A stretch of 64,000 nucleotides of DNA from Melanopsichium pennsylvanicum (GCA_900208305.1 OAPG01000010.1:620001-684000), one strand, 5' to 3'; numbered from the stretch's first letter, positions 20,973 to 32,159 are shown. Program-made: numbers and translations. Notes: generated by a model from the sequence alone, not told the origin.

Positions 20973-23900
20973 ATGGCGCGAACAACATCCAGAAATGATA
21001 CCCTATCACGGAAAAGCAGTAGTGCTGCCGTCCCTGCTCAGTCTGTCGATGCTTCGAACGACATCGACGATTCTGACGATTCCCTCACAGAGCTTTCTTC
21101 GGAAGGCGAGGAGAGCGTAGATGAAGACCAGGAGGAGTCATCTGATGAAGAGATGGACGACAACGACGATGATGACAATGACGGCGACTTTGGCTCGACT
21201 CGCAAGAAGAGGCCAGCGCCACGACGCTCTGCTGCTGGCACCTCCAAGGCTAAATCGACAAATACCACGCCACGCCCAAGGAAGACCGCAGGCGCCGCTG
21301 GAAACGGTACCCAAAAGACAGCTCGCTCAACTGCCAAGCGGCCCGGACCATCTCGACTCAGGGCTGGTACCACCAACGCTACTCCTTCCGCCCCCAGATC
21401 TCGCGCAGCTGCCAGCAAAGACGAGCTACCCATCAATGAGGACAACGACATCTTCAATGCTGTCAAGGATCCCAACTCGGCATTGCAGTCTAACGCAGAA
21501 GATTGGGTCGTTGCCTTCTCGGATCATCAGGGCCTCGCTCTGGCTAAGCTGGTCAACTTTGTCATTCGCACCTGCGGCTGCAATGGTAGCGTCGATGAGA
21601 ATCAAGTCATCGACATTGACAATGTCGTCGACAACCTCGAAGAGTTACAAGAGGTCTTCAAGAAACAGCCCATCCCATCTTATCCCATCGTGTCGCGTAG
21701 CAAGACCTTCAAGTCATTCCGCAAGTCGCTCAACGAGTTTCTCCACCGCTTGGTCATGAGCGCATACGATGCTGAAGTGTTGACCGCGGATGGTTTCATT
21801 GAGCCTTACCAGGCATGGGTTTCTGCCATGTCGTCTTCCTCGCTTCGATCCTTCCGACATACAGCTACTGTCATCGCCCTCTGGACTATTTCGGCATTCA
21901 ACGAAGTCAACGCGCACGCAACGAAGGATCTTGCCACCGCTACAAAACAGCGCGATGCCGAAAAGAAGAAGGCGAGAGCGGACAAGAGCCGGTTGAAGGA
22001 CCTCGAATCAAAGGTGGTGGAATCGCGAAAACTCAAGTCGCGACTCGAAGAATACATCAACGAATTCATTAATTCTGTCTTTGTCCATCGTTTCCGAGAT
22101 TTTGATGCTAGTATCCGAACCGAATGCGTCGAAGCACTGGGCTCGTGGATGAAAAAGTACCCAACTCAATACTTGCAGAGCTCCTACTTCCGGTACATTG
22201 GCTGGGTACTGTCGGACGTCGATGCGAACGTGCGTATGGCTGCAGTTCAAGCCATGACTGGTCTCTACGCCCGCGACAGCTTTGTCAGCTCCATCCGCCA
22301 CTTTACCGAGATGTTCAAGGGTCGCCTCGTTCAAATGGCTACCGGCGACGTCGAGCTTGGTGTCCGCATCGCAACCATAAACGTGCTGGTCATGATCGAC
22401 AAGCACGACCTTCTGGATGACGAACAGCGCGACTTGTTAGCCACTCACATTTTCGATGTCGAGCCACGTATTCGTGACGCTGTCGCCAGCTTCCTTTCCA
22501 ACATTCTGGATGAGATGGTCAGCGAAGGCGCAAGCGAGCTCGGATCTTCGACAGCATCCAAGAAGAAGGGCAAGCAAGCCGAAGAGCAGCAGCAAGAGCA
22601 GGCCAAGCTTCGGTTCAAATGTTTGGCTGAGCTCCTCGTCAAGTATGGTCACCGCCTCGATGCGGGCGATTCGGCTGCAGCCACGATGCAGCGCGATGCT
22701 GCTGACGAGCTCACTGTGGTCATCGATGGTGCCAAAGAAGGTCGAGTTGGCATGGCCGTCGAAGCGCTATGGGATGCGGTGCAGGATATGCAGCACTGGA
22801 GGCCACTTATCGAATTGCTTCTGCTGGATCATTCAGACAAGGCGGCTGCTGGCCGAAGCAAGGGCAGTGCTGCTACGGAGAATGCTGCGCCTGCTGCCTA
22901 CCGCCTCGTAAGCGAAGAGGAAGCCATCTTAATTGAAGCACTCGTTGCCATCTTGCGAAAGACGTACGCTGGCGCGGAGCTGATCGACGATGAGAATGAC
23001 AACACCAAGGAGGACGTTTCTCGTGCCATGATCGCGGCGCTACCCAAGCTTCTCGCCAAGTATCGAACCGATGCGCCACGAATCGCCGACCTTCTGCTCT
23101 TACCGCAAGTGATGGACCTCGAGATGTATACTGAACTGCAAGAGACAGCTGCGTTTGAAGCACTATGGGACGATGTGTCCACTCAGATCCAGCGCCATAT
23201 CGAGCCTCTTGTGCTCAAGCACGGTGTCCAGACATTGCAGAAATTGGTTGCCACTACATCGCAGTCCACCATCAACAGCACAAAGCTGTCAGCACTGGAG
23301 GAAGGGCTTGTCTCGTCCCTCCGTGAGACCGTCAATGACCGCGATGTGGAGACCGCAGGGTTTAGCGAAGATGAGGTCCATCTATTGGCTGCTAACATGC
23401 TTCGACTGCATCTTGTGAGCCAGGCGTGCAACACCAGCGATGCGCTCGAAGACGATGAAGGTGGACAAGCGACCAGCGGGTGGGAGATCATGCTTGGCAT
23501 TGCTGGGCGAGGACGCCTCGTTTACCAGGAAGAGGAGAGCCTCGTACGAGACGCCATTGCGACGCTGGCACTTCACATCATGTGGAAGACACGTCAGGTC
23601 ATCATGCCCGAAGCTGGTTCGCAAACCGCAGTTGCCGAAGCACTGGCCGGCAAGCGTACCACTCTCCTCACTTTGCTGGAAGAGTTTGTCGCTAGCACAC
23701 AATCACAGGCATGCATTGGTGTTCAACGTGTCGCATTCGAGAAGCTTGCGACCATCCACATGCTATATGCTGCCATCCCTCAGCAAACACCGGTTGCTCC
23801 AACCGCTGATAACTCTTCAACTGCAGCCGCGGAAGATGACACCACTCACCTTCGAACGGGATCCCAGCTTCCTGCAATTCTCAGCCTTCACTGCGATGCC

Positions 23901-25208
23901 GATATTCAGCAGAACTGCGCTCAGTTCGTTCAGGCCGAGATCGAGCGCTACATCGAAGAGTCTGGGGTGCAAAAGAAGGAAGCGAATGGTGCCGGCCACG
24001 CTACTCAAGAAGGCTCGGACAGGGAGGACGCAGACGACGATGAGAACAATGGTGACGAAGAAGAAGAGGATGCCGAAGCCACTCCCAAAGCTTCGCGCGT
24101 TCGAACGAGCAAGAAAAAGGCGACTAAGAAGTGTGCCAAGGCTCGAAATGGCACTGCATCCGACGAACCTGAACGACCCAATCAAGAGCAACTGCAAGCC
24201 GAACACGTCTTCTGCTCGGTGATCAGCACCTTCGTTTCGGCCATCCGAGTGGGCATCATCGACGCCAAACACTCTACCATCGTGCTCATCCACTTCAATC
24301 GACTTGGTCTAATCTACGACTCTTGCTGCAAGGCGCTCATCGAAGTACTCAAAGAAGAGGCCATCTTTGGAGGCTACAACCGCGCAGTCATCGTCGAGTC
24401 CTGCGTCTGGGATTCTCTCCGTGAAGCCTTCGAGCTCTACCTCGACTCTGCCGACCCGGCTCAATCCGAAGCACGGTTCGTCTCTCTCTCCCGACAGCTC
24501 GCCAACGCCCTAGTGGTACGAGGGGCCGGCTTCACCGCGCTGCGCAAGATCGATCCCCGTTGCCTGATCTCTCTCCACTCTCGCGCCAGTGAGCACATCG
24601 CTCAAAAAGTTGCCGCGGCCGAAAGAAATGGCAACAAGAAGGTGAAACAAAGGATGCCAGCCCTGTACAAAGGTATGGCCAACTTGTTGACCACAGCTAT
24701 TCCAACAGACGCGGTCAAGATCAAGAGCGCGATGGATAGGGCATTCAGGGCGGCAAACGTTCAAGTGCCGACCACGGCCAAAGCTTGGGATGGCTACCGA
24801 TCATATGAGAAGAGACTGTTGAAGATTGCTGCCAAGAGTGCGCTGTTTGCTCCCGCTATGACGGGTAGTGGGTCAGCGAGGAAGAACAACGACAAAGACG
24901 GGAGGGGCGAGATCGAGGATAGTGGGGGTGAGCTGAGTGAGGATGACGACGATGGATTGCCGGCTAGGGGCGAGAGGGTGCTACCTATACCTGCGAGAAG
25001 TGGACAGAAGCGGGACAGACCTCAAGAGGAAGTGGAAGAAGGAGGGGAACAGGAGGAGGACGTGAGTATCGCAGCACCTGCAAGCGATCTCCTGTCAGAG
25101 TTGGATGTGGGAATGCCAGCGAGTGAGGCTGGATCGTTGAACTTGGATCTTGAAGATGCTGAGGAGGGGGATAGGAATGCTAGCAAGCGTAGGAAAGTTG
25201 CAGAATAG
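20973..25208 (+). CDS. SCC3: Cohesin subunit Scc3/STAG
   Basis: The HEAT-repeat subunit of the cohesin complex, which binds Scc1/Rad21 and DNA and holds sister chromatids together. One exon, 1411 residues. The N-terminus (1-165) is Ser-rich, then acidic (about 28-70), then basic with RKKRPAPRR. The STAG domain begins at about 175 (EDWVVAFSDHQGLALAKLVNF). The stromalin conserved domain follows at about 367-450, with FVHRFRDFDASIRTECVEAL, SYFRYIGWVLSD and NVRMAAVQAM. Helical repeats continue to about 1250, interrupted by an acidic/basic linker (about 1000-1065). The C-terminus is acidic and ends with an NLS-like KRRK. Length is similar to other fungal Scc3/Psc3/STAG proteins, allowing for the disordered ends. 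Assignment is secure. Confidence 0.95.
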   Translation: MARTTSRNDTLSRKSSSAAVPAQSVDASNDIDDSDDSLTELSSEGEESVDEDQEESSDEEMDDNDDDDNDGDFGSTRKKRPAPRRSAAGTSKAKSTNTTPRPRKTAGAAGNGTQKTARSTAKRPGPSRLRAGTTNATPSAPRSRAAASKDELPINEDNDIFNAVKDPNSALQSNAEDWVVAFSDHQGLALAKLVNFVIRTCGCNGSVDENQVIDIDNVVDNLEELQEVFKKQPIPSYPIVSRSKTFKSFRKSLNEFLHRLVMSAYDAEVLTADGFIEPYQAWVSAMSSSSLRSFRHTATVIALWTISAFNEVNAHATKDLATATKQRDAEKKKARADKSRLKDLESKVVESRKLKSRLEEYINEFINSVFVHRFRDFDASIRTECVEALGSWMKKYPTQYLQSSYFRYIGWVLSDVDANVRMAAVQAMTGLYARDSFVSSIRHFTEMFKGRLVQMATGDVELGVRIATINVLVMIDKHDLLDDEQRDLLATHIFDVEPRIRDAVASFLSNILDEMVSEGASELGSSTASKKKGKQAEEQQQEQAKLRFKCLAELLVKYGHRLDAGDSAAATMQRDAADELTVVIDGAKEGRVGMAVEALWDAVQDMQHWRPLIELLLLDHSDKAAAGRSKGSAATENAAPAAYRLVSEEEAILIEALVAILRKTYAGAELIDDENDNTKEDVSRAMIAALPKLLAKYRTDAPRIADLLLLPQVMDLEMYTELQETAAFEALWDDVSTQIQRHIEPLVLKHGVQTLQKLVATTSQSTINSTKLSALEEGLVSSLRETVNDRDVETAGFSEDEVHLLAANMLRLHLVSQACNTSDALEDDEGGQATSGWEIMLGIAGRGRLVYQEEESLVRDAIATLALHIMWKTRQVIMPEAGSQTAVAEALAGKRTTLLTLLEEFVASTQSQACIGVQRVAFEKLATIHMLYAAIPQQTPVAPTADNSSTAAAEDDTTHLRTGSQLPAILSLHCDADIQQNCAQFVQAEIERYIEESGVQKKEANGAGHATQEGSDREDADDDENNGDEEEEDAEATPKASRVRTSKKKATKKCAKARNGTASDEPERPNQEQLQAEHVFCSVISTFVSAIRVGIIDAKHSTIVLIHFNRLGLIYDSCCKALIEVLKEEAIFGGYNRAVIVESCVWDSLREAFELYLDSADPAQSEARFVSLSRQLANALVVRGAGFTALRKIDPRCLISLHSRASEHIAQKVAAAERNGNKKVKQRMPALYKGMANLLTTAIPTDAVKIKSAMDRAFRAANVQVPTTAKAWDGYRSYEKRLLKIAAKSALFAPAMTGSGSARKNNDKDGRGEIEDSGGELSEDDDDGLPARGERVLPIPARSGQKRDRPQEEVEEGGEQEEDVSIAAPASDLLSELDVGMPASEAGSLNLDLEDAEEGDRNASKRRKVAE

Positions 25209-28200
25209 CTCCCTTACTGACTCAGAACTCATATGTGATCAAGTCCAAAGTGCCATCATCAACCATCATCAACTGAGAGGATTTTCTGTTATGATTGCGA
25301 TGTACGGTTTCAGTTTGTAATAGTATCGATATTTGTCATTTTTTTTGCTGAAAAGTCGCACGAAAGCTAGACGACTGCGACAATAGGTGTATGAAGGGAA
25401 GCTGCGAAGGGTATCATTGGGGTATAATACGGGATGGAAGCGTGGCAGTTGTTTTCGTCGGTGCAAAAGACCGTGTGAAGCGGCCGAACAAAAAGGGAAG
25501 TACTTTAAATAAAAGCATTGTTTGGTATTTCATTCCCGAGCGCTCCTCCAGCCTCGCGAGGAGGTCTCAGAGGAATGCCTTTTTTCGGTGTCTTCTTTTT
25601 CTTTGTGCTGCGGTCTCAAGGAGGAAATTCGACATTCCGTGGCAGTTGCGAGGGGATGAGCTCGGAATGACTTGCCGAAACAAAGGACTGCCACGAAAGC
25701 GTGGGAGAAGACGACGTTTGATCACACGGGAGATGCCACAAAGCAAGGTGTGACGCCAAGAGAAAAAGGGGTTTTTTCTTCTTCGACACAACAACTGCGT
25801 ATAGCGCAAGGTATAAATTACTGTTCTGAAGCACAGTGCAGTGAGGGAAATGTAAGCGAGAAGGAAACGAGACTCGGAAAAGGAAGAGAGAATAAAGAAG
25901 GGGGCTCGAAACTGCTTTCACAGGCAGAGTCGTGACACTCTTGTTTTCCCACGGGGTTCGGAATCGGCCCCATTCCCTCTCCCCTAAGCTCCCGTTTCGG
26001 TCTCAAGATGAGTCTTGCAAAGCAAAACAAAGCTTGGCTTCCGGAAAGACCGAAGACCCTTCTGAATGCCCAGGCGTATCTTTGAAGGGACACAGGGTTG
26101 TTGAAGAGAACCACACGCGAAGCACCTCTCTCATCCTCTTCAAATTGCCCTCGCTTCCATGACATGAGTGAATCCAGGTCCTCGGCAAGAATGTCTTCAA
26201 GTCAGTGCTTTCTTTTCTGCTCGACGGACAACTTTATTCTGCAGCTAAACAGTCGATGTGAAGATTGGGTCATTCTTCACGCACGTGTACAGTAATGAAA
26301 TCAATACAGTAAATTTACAATGAGTTTTGTGTGTCACCTTCCCCCTGCCTGGGACATTTTGACAACTGACCAGTCATCTCAGCAGCGTTGATTTGTTGAC
26401 CCGCTTTGCTGCAGCCGAGCTGAACAAAGTGGCCGAGTTGGAGTTTTGGTGAAAAATACGGCAAGATTCATACTCCTCACTACCGTAGTCGAAGAGTGTA
26501 CGAAACTCTCCTTGTCGTAGAGCTGACGCGAGAAATATCCACCGACACCAGAAAAGCCACACAAAGAATGTGCAGACAAGCGCTGTAAAGAAAAAGGTGG
26601 ACCCTCGGGTCCTCGTTGACAGCTCTAAATCATTGTTTCTCTCCTCTTCTGGACCAACTCTTTATCTTTTGGGAGTCGGGATAGGGCTCTGTTTGTCCCT
26701 GACAGACTCAATTTTTCTTTTTGACGCGCTTCTTTACCATGATAACACGGATTAAGGGCTTGGGATCTTCCATCTCGTAGTCACATTGACAATCCCTCCC
26801 GAGGGGTAAAACCTGTCAGTCATAGCCCGTCTCAAAACCACTTTGTGTGGTAAAAGTCAGATTTTCCATCTCCGCTCGCACACACACACACACACACAAG
26901 CGCCACTTGCCACATCAAACAAGGATCTTTGCTGATACTCTCGAGCGAGCGCATGCATGAGTACATCAAAGAGTGGACTGAGCCGAGAATGTGTTGAGAG
27001 ACACACAGAGACAGAAGGAATAGTTTTCGGTTCGTATTCGTGCCAACGCTCTCTTTGCTGGTAAGTTGCATCGTGCATTGCGCGCGTCCAAAAATGTTTT
27101 GCGGAGTGGATGGCGGAATGCCAAAAGACCAGAGCGATACTGAGATTGAATCCATATTACAATTTGCCACCTCCGCGTGGTGAGAAATGCCTAGGGAGCG
27201 AGCGAGGAGAGGACCCTTTGCCACTCAGGACCGGCCAGGCTAGTCTGGAAAGCTGGAAGAAGTCGACGTTGCGTGCTGTCCATGGGAAGATTTTCTGCAC
27301 ATTTTTGAAACAACCTTATCTCGTCACACGTCTTTTTTGCCCGCCAGAGCGTGTCTCCTCATGAACCTTGCACGATTTTCACGACCAGGAACTCTTTCAC
27401 TAGAACTGTAGACATGTTTGCATGGCCGATCTGGCCTCAGCTGAGGCAAGAGCCAACATGCCAACATGCTTTCCTCCTCTCGAACGTCATATGAAGAGGA
27501 CAGAAAGGATTCAAAGGATCTGCATGAAAGAAGTGCTTGCCGGTGGACGTGATTCTGGGACTATGCATTGGCAAAGTTCCGGCCTTCACATTTTCTAGGT
27601 GTTGAACGCACACGCTGCATTTGGAACCCCGTATTGTTGCCGCAGTGATCCGGAGCCAAAATTGTGTTCAAGACGCGGACGAAGACCACGACACGGCAAA
27701 GTGGAATCAGGGCGGCTGCAAAGGGTGTAATCGTGCTGGAAATTGGAGCTCGGATCCGACAATGAAGGCCATAGCTTGAGCGAAAGCAGAAGACAAGCGA
27801 AAGCAGAGTAATAGAATGCAACACCGCATATGTGAGAAGGGTACAAGAAAAACGAAGGTCGTCGCACGAGCCAAATCAAATTGGTTAGCGCTCGGACGGC
27901 AGACATGCGGGCAAAATGGAAAAGCAACAGCAAAATGGAAGAAGATTATTGTTAGCCTGAAATTTATTTACAACAACAGGCGTGTCAAATGAAAATACGG
28001 CAACGTAATTTACTGTGCCCACAAGATGGGTTTCGATACCCGTCAAGATTTGAGAAATTTCTTTGGACTCGGTTGCATGTCAACATTTCACATCTCTCTT
28101 CGCCCAAAACTCATGAGGAGCCTAAATTTGCATCACGCTTCGAGGATAGCGTTTTCGTGCGTTAGCAGAATCTGAAGCGGGTTCACCCAGGACTCTGTGG

Positions 28201-29474
28201 GAAAGAATGACCACACTCTCGCTGTATATGCTGGAAACCACCATTTGAATTGTAAGGCATACAAGGCATACACACGTTCTCTGTTGATCGGCTGCTTATG
28301 GAACAACATCAGTCATGACTCGGAGAAGAAAAAGTCGAAGAAGGTGAAGCACGCGACGCCAATTAAACCTACAGTGCTACTGGTCCAAGCGAGCGAGGTG
28401 TCCCTGAAGTGGCAACCACTAGAGCGGGAATTTTCACATCCCTTTCTGAGACCAAGCTCACCCGCGCACATTCCTTCCTCACGTCCTTCGGGTAGATCCT
28501 GTGCACCCTGTGAGCCCTGTGACGCGAATAAGACAGCCGCAATCTCCTTAGCCATTCCGCCGAAATTGAAGCCACTAGTGTCACATTTCAATTTCAGTCA
28601 AAAGCCGGTTGACACCAGTGCAGAGCCAGGAGTGTCTACAAAATTTGCCACTCTCTGCCTTTCGCCTGCAATCAGTTAATCCTCTGTGCGCCCAGGGCAT
28701 CATTCCTCCGCCCGGCCCGTCCGCTGCGGTCCTGTCTAGCTGCAGACTTTGACACTGCTCTTGAGCCTTGATTTTCTGTCTTCAAGCACTCGCGCTCGCG
28801 CTTGCCGTCACACACTCCCTCGCTCATACAGCGCCGTTTTCGCTGGTCACCGCTGTAGAGCAAGGTCCCTGTACTACTTTTCCGTCTATACGGTCACTGT
28901 CGCAGATGCCCCCTTTGGACGCCAAATCATATCATCGACTCATCTGCGCTACTTCTTCGCTGCATTCCTACCACCACGCCTGTTTCCCCGAGTCTACTTT
29001 TTTCTGCAATAAGTGTCGACTATTCTCGACCACACTGCCTGTCTCTCACACTTGACGCCAACAAGCGAACACATACTGCCATCATCGTTTAACAAGGACT
29101 CCATTCAGTCCTCCTTGATTCGACACCAACTCTTACTGTGATCTTGATCAAGTAGCACAAAGGCACAAAATCATCCTAGAGCCACAGTTTTGGCTCTCAC
29201 CACGGCCTTGCGCTAACTTTCCATCGAAATCGGATTCGACTGCCTCCTTTCAGGCTCATATCCGTAATACTGGCCCACTAGCCAACCGTGGTTTGCTTCA
29301 TCTTTTGCACCATTCTGCACCTTGACAAATCATCAGCTCATTAAGCTTTGAACATTCACGCTCTCGATCGACGTTCAACCTTGCAGACTAGTATCTGTTG
29401 ATCGCAATTCCTCATACCTGCAACTTCTTCTCGCATCAACGCTATCCTATTTGCCTTCGATCTTCACCGCAATC
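25209..29474. other. Long gene-free region upstream of the PAS protein
   Basis: 4.27 kb without a convincing gene on either strand. The longest frames (about 100-160 codons) have no recognisable product and overlap opposite-strand frames. It carries GTAAATTTAC at 26309-26318 with ACAGTAATG just before it, a related GTAATTTACTGT (28006-28017), and a CA microsatellite (26878-26898). The last 700 bp (about 28750-29474) is C/T-rich with many CACTC/CATC runs, typical of a long fungal 5' leader. A long regulatory region for the downstream regulator is the simplest reading; an unannotated non-coding transcript is possible. Confidence 0.5.
26286..26321. repeat. Intergenic GTAAATTTAC palindrome with ACAGTA half-sites
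   Basis: The perfect palindrome at 26309-26318 is preceded by a second ACAGTAA-like half-site at about 26289-26295. The flank ATACAGTAAATTTACA matches the copy at 20410 over 16 bases. Confidence 0.7.
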
Positions 29475-31655
29475 ATGGCAGCCACACCCAACATGCAGTC
29501 CAACTGGGCCGACGTCAGCCCCCTCGACGCCGACACTGACAAGATTCTCAATTCCCTTCTCACTGACCCTTATGTCAACTCTTCGAACGACGATGCCGGC
29601 CTTAACCCTAGCTCCTTTGCAGGCGGCTGGCCAGCTTTGGTCAACCGCTCCCTCGGCGACAACAACTCCTTCTTTGGCCTGTCGCCATCGGCTCCCCTCG
29701 GCGTCTCGCCTGGTCTTGCTTCATTCTATGATCAAGGCGAACTAACCAAGGCTGGCACCGCTTGGCCGTCTGCTTCTGACTATACGGCTGGAGCCCCATC
29801 TGCACCCTCGAGTATGGCGAGCACGTACCTCAGCTATTCCGACGCCATGCATCCTAGCTTGTCTCAAAACAGCACTCAGACTCCTTCGGATGCTCACAGC
29901 TTGCAGAGCGACATGGTTCACCCTCTAGGTACTATCCCTTCCAGCGTATCGTTGGATGATATCATGGACCTCAATGACCATAACAAGGACAATGGCTCAA
30001 CCCCCAACTTGAGCCCTGCTAGCGTTATCTCGAACCCTTCGCCCCTGGTCCCTAACAACACTTTAAATGGCTACCATTGCAACATTGCCTCTGACCACGC
30101 TCAGCATCTTGCCGATCTTGTCAAGACCAGCACCATTCTCAATGCAGGTCATCCTGGTCCTCGATCTTTGGCTTCTAGCCTCAGTCGATCTGTTCTCAAC
30201 GTCGATTCGATTGGTCGTCCGGACGTTCTATCTTCTAACGAAGCGCGTTGCGCCTCGACACACGGTCAAAACAAAGGTCTGACTATCCAACAGCGTCGCC
30301 GACTGAGTCACATGGACAAGCCGTCTGGCGTAGGTGCTGTTGACGATGCGAGTGCTCAGGTGCCGCAGGCAGATCGATCCGGTATCAAAGGTCATCAACG
30401 CCAGAACTCGGCTCCCGATCCGGTCTTTCCCCCCCTCGGATCATCTCCGGAGATATCCAAGACCCCACTCGTCAAGCAGCGTCGACCTCATCGTGCATCT
30501 GTCAGCCACACCGACCCTGGTTCGTCACAGCTGGCTGGCCTGCCCTCGACTGCCGATGATGCGGATGCATGGATCGATGCCGTCGTGACCAATTCTCACG
30601 ACCTTGTCTTTGTCCTCTCTCTCAAGGGAACCGTTTTGTACATGTCGCCCTCCGTGCAACGTATCCTTGGCTTCCATTCCGAGGAGATAGTTGGTCGACC
30701 GCTCGCCGATTTCACCCATCCCGCCGACATCGGCCCGTTCTCACGCGAGCTCAAGGAAGCCATCACTCTGCCCAACGGTGATGATGAGGGTTCCGATGCG
30801 GAAAACTGCACCGCAGTCAAAGCCAACAGGAGGGTGGATCTGGTCATGCGCATGGCTTGCAAGAACGGGACATTTTCGCTCATCGCGACCACGGGCCGCG
30901 TCTCGGTTGATCCGCCTAAGCACAGGAAAGTTGTCGTCTGTTCGGGAAGGCCCCAGTCGGTACCCATGTTGCCATGGAACGATGTCCGTGAAGGTTTATT
31001 GACGTCGGACCTATCAGCATGGCTCAAGATCTCGCACAATGGCATCTTCCTCGGATCCACCGGGCCAATTCAGCAGATCCTCGGGATCGAGAATGTGAAC
31101 CTGCTCGGCAGACACGTCCGGGATCTGCCCATGGTCACAAGCTCATCTGACCTGCTTGATGCGCTCAAATGTGGCAGGTCTATCTCTGTTCAGGATCATT
31201 ATGATGGAGGGGATTTGTCACAGAGGGCTCCGGTAAAGCTCACCGTTTATCCCTGGACCTCCAACGGCCGATCAAACAGCGTCTCGTTCGTACACGTACA
31301 GCAACTGCCAGCACAGCTTGCCTCGGATCCAAATTCTAGCGGTGCCTCGACGAGCTCGACGACAAGCCTGGCTAAGAGGAAACTGAGCGAACTAGAGGCG
31401 CAGGAAGCGGCTCAAGGTTCGGGCTCGCTCAGCGGTTCGGCGATGAGCGCGAATGGCTCTCACTATGCCGTCATGACCGCTGGTGATGCGGCAAATACGG
31501 TTTTCTCGGAACTCACCGGCTTCCACAGTGGCTCTTGGCTTATCGAGATGCAGAAATTGCACAACGCGAATAAGCGCCTTCGCCACGAGTTGAGCGCTTT
31601 GCGCAAACGTTCCACCACAGCCACTTTCAACGCGGACATTGCCGCTGCTTGCTAG
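29475..31655 (+). CDS. WC-1-like PAS-domain regulator lacking LOV and GATA finger
   Basis: Probably a transcriptional regulator related to the white-collar-1 family. One exon, 726 residues from ATG 29475. Residues 1-360 are Ser/Pro/Asn-rich and disordered. PAS domain 1 runs from about 365 to 495 (SHDLVFVLSLKGTVLYMSPS, then RILGFHSEEIVGRPLADFTH). PAS domain 2 runs from about 514 to 615 (AWLKISHNGIFLGSTGP, IQQILGIENVNLLGRHV). Near the C-terminus (676-712) a segment FSELTGFHSGSWLIEMQKL followed by NANKRLRHEL resembles the conserved end of fungal WC-1 proteins. No flavin-binding LOV motif (NCRFLQ) and no C-x2-C GATA zinc finger are present, and the gene ends normally after this region. So it is either a diverged paralogue or a partner protein of a true photoreceptor. 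A CT tract follows the stop codon. The PAS call is firm; the WC-1 relationship is moderate. Confidence 0.7.
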   Translation: MAATPNMQSNWADVSPLDADTDKILNSLLTDPYVNSSNDDAGLNPSSFAGGWPALVNRSLGDNNSFFGLSPSAPLGVSPGLASFYDQGELTKAGTAWPSASDYTAGAPSAPSSMASTYLSYSDAMHPSLSQNSTQTPSDAHSLQSDMVHPLGTIPSSVSLDDIMDLNDHNKDNGSTPNLSPASVISNPSPLVPNNTLNGYHCNIASDHAQHLADLVKTSTILNAGHPGPRSLASSLSRSVLNVDSIGRPDVLSSNEARCASTHGQNKGLTIQQRRRLSHMDKPSGVGAVDDASAQVPQADRSGIKGHQRQNSAPDPVFPPLGSSPEISKTPLVKQRRPHRASVSHTDPGSSQLAGLPSTADDADAWIDAVVTNSHDLVFVLSLKGTVLYMSPSVQRILGFHSEEIVGRPLADFTHPADIGPFSRELKEAITLPNGDDEGSDAENCTAVKANRRVDLVMRMACKNGTFSLIATTGRVSVDPPKHRKVVVCSGRPQSVPMLPWNDVREGLLTSDLSAWLKISHNGIFLGSTGPIQQILGIENVNLLGRHVRDLPMVTSSSDLLDALKCGRSISVQDHYDGGDLSQRAPVKLTVYPWTSNGRSNSVSFVHVQQLPAQLASDPNSSGASTSSTTSLAKRKLSELEAQEAAQGSGSLSGSAMSANGSHYAVMTAGDAANTVFSELTGFHSGSWLIEMQKLHNANKRLRHELSALRKRSTTATFNADIAAAC

Positions 31656-31665
31656 AGAATCTCTC

Positions 31666-31757
<92 letters not shown>

Positions 31758-32159
31758 GTCTTTCTTTTTTTTTGTCAACGATCACCACACACCCGTTCGT
31801 TTCCTTTCGTTTTCCCCTGAGTTCCTCCCCGCTCCCTTTGCAGTACTTGCGCTTGCATATTTATCAGTCGTTTTTTTGGACGTTCTCTCAGACTCTATAT
31901 ATCTCGTATTGGCCATGGTTGTACGATGTTGTTCACGCCTCTTTCGCACATCTCTGTCCGGTCTTGGCCTGCTTTCGTGGATGCATCTTGTATTTGTCTT
32001 GCTTTCATTGCTTTTGGTAACAAAGAGGTCTTGTTTCCATCGGCCTCCCTGTCGTCACGGTTGCAGCTCGTGATTGGGTGATCGATTTGTGCTGTTGTGT
32101 TGAATACGGAATGTTGGAGGCAAAGACTTCTATTTTCTGGCAGGATCACCCGTCACTTC
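31656..32159. other. Convergent 3' spacer with CT tract
   Basis: Shared 3' flank of the PAS gene and the dioxygenase gene. A long CT run begins within five bases of the PAS gene stop codon. The rest is T-rich (about 31760-31960) and holds no gene. Confidence 0.7.
31659..31755. repeat. (CT)n microsatellite
   Basis: About 97 bp of CT dinucleotides with two TTT interruptions near its 5' end. It lies directly behind the PAS gene stop codon, so it would be in its 3' untranslated region. Confidence 0.97.

Noticed and set aside
28197..28679. 160-codon plus-strand frame in the 4.3-kb spacer
   Set aside because: No domain, no leader-like context, and overlapped by opposite-strand frames; composition is that of random open sequence.
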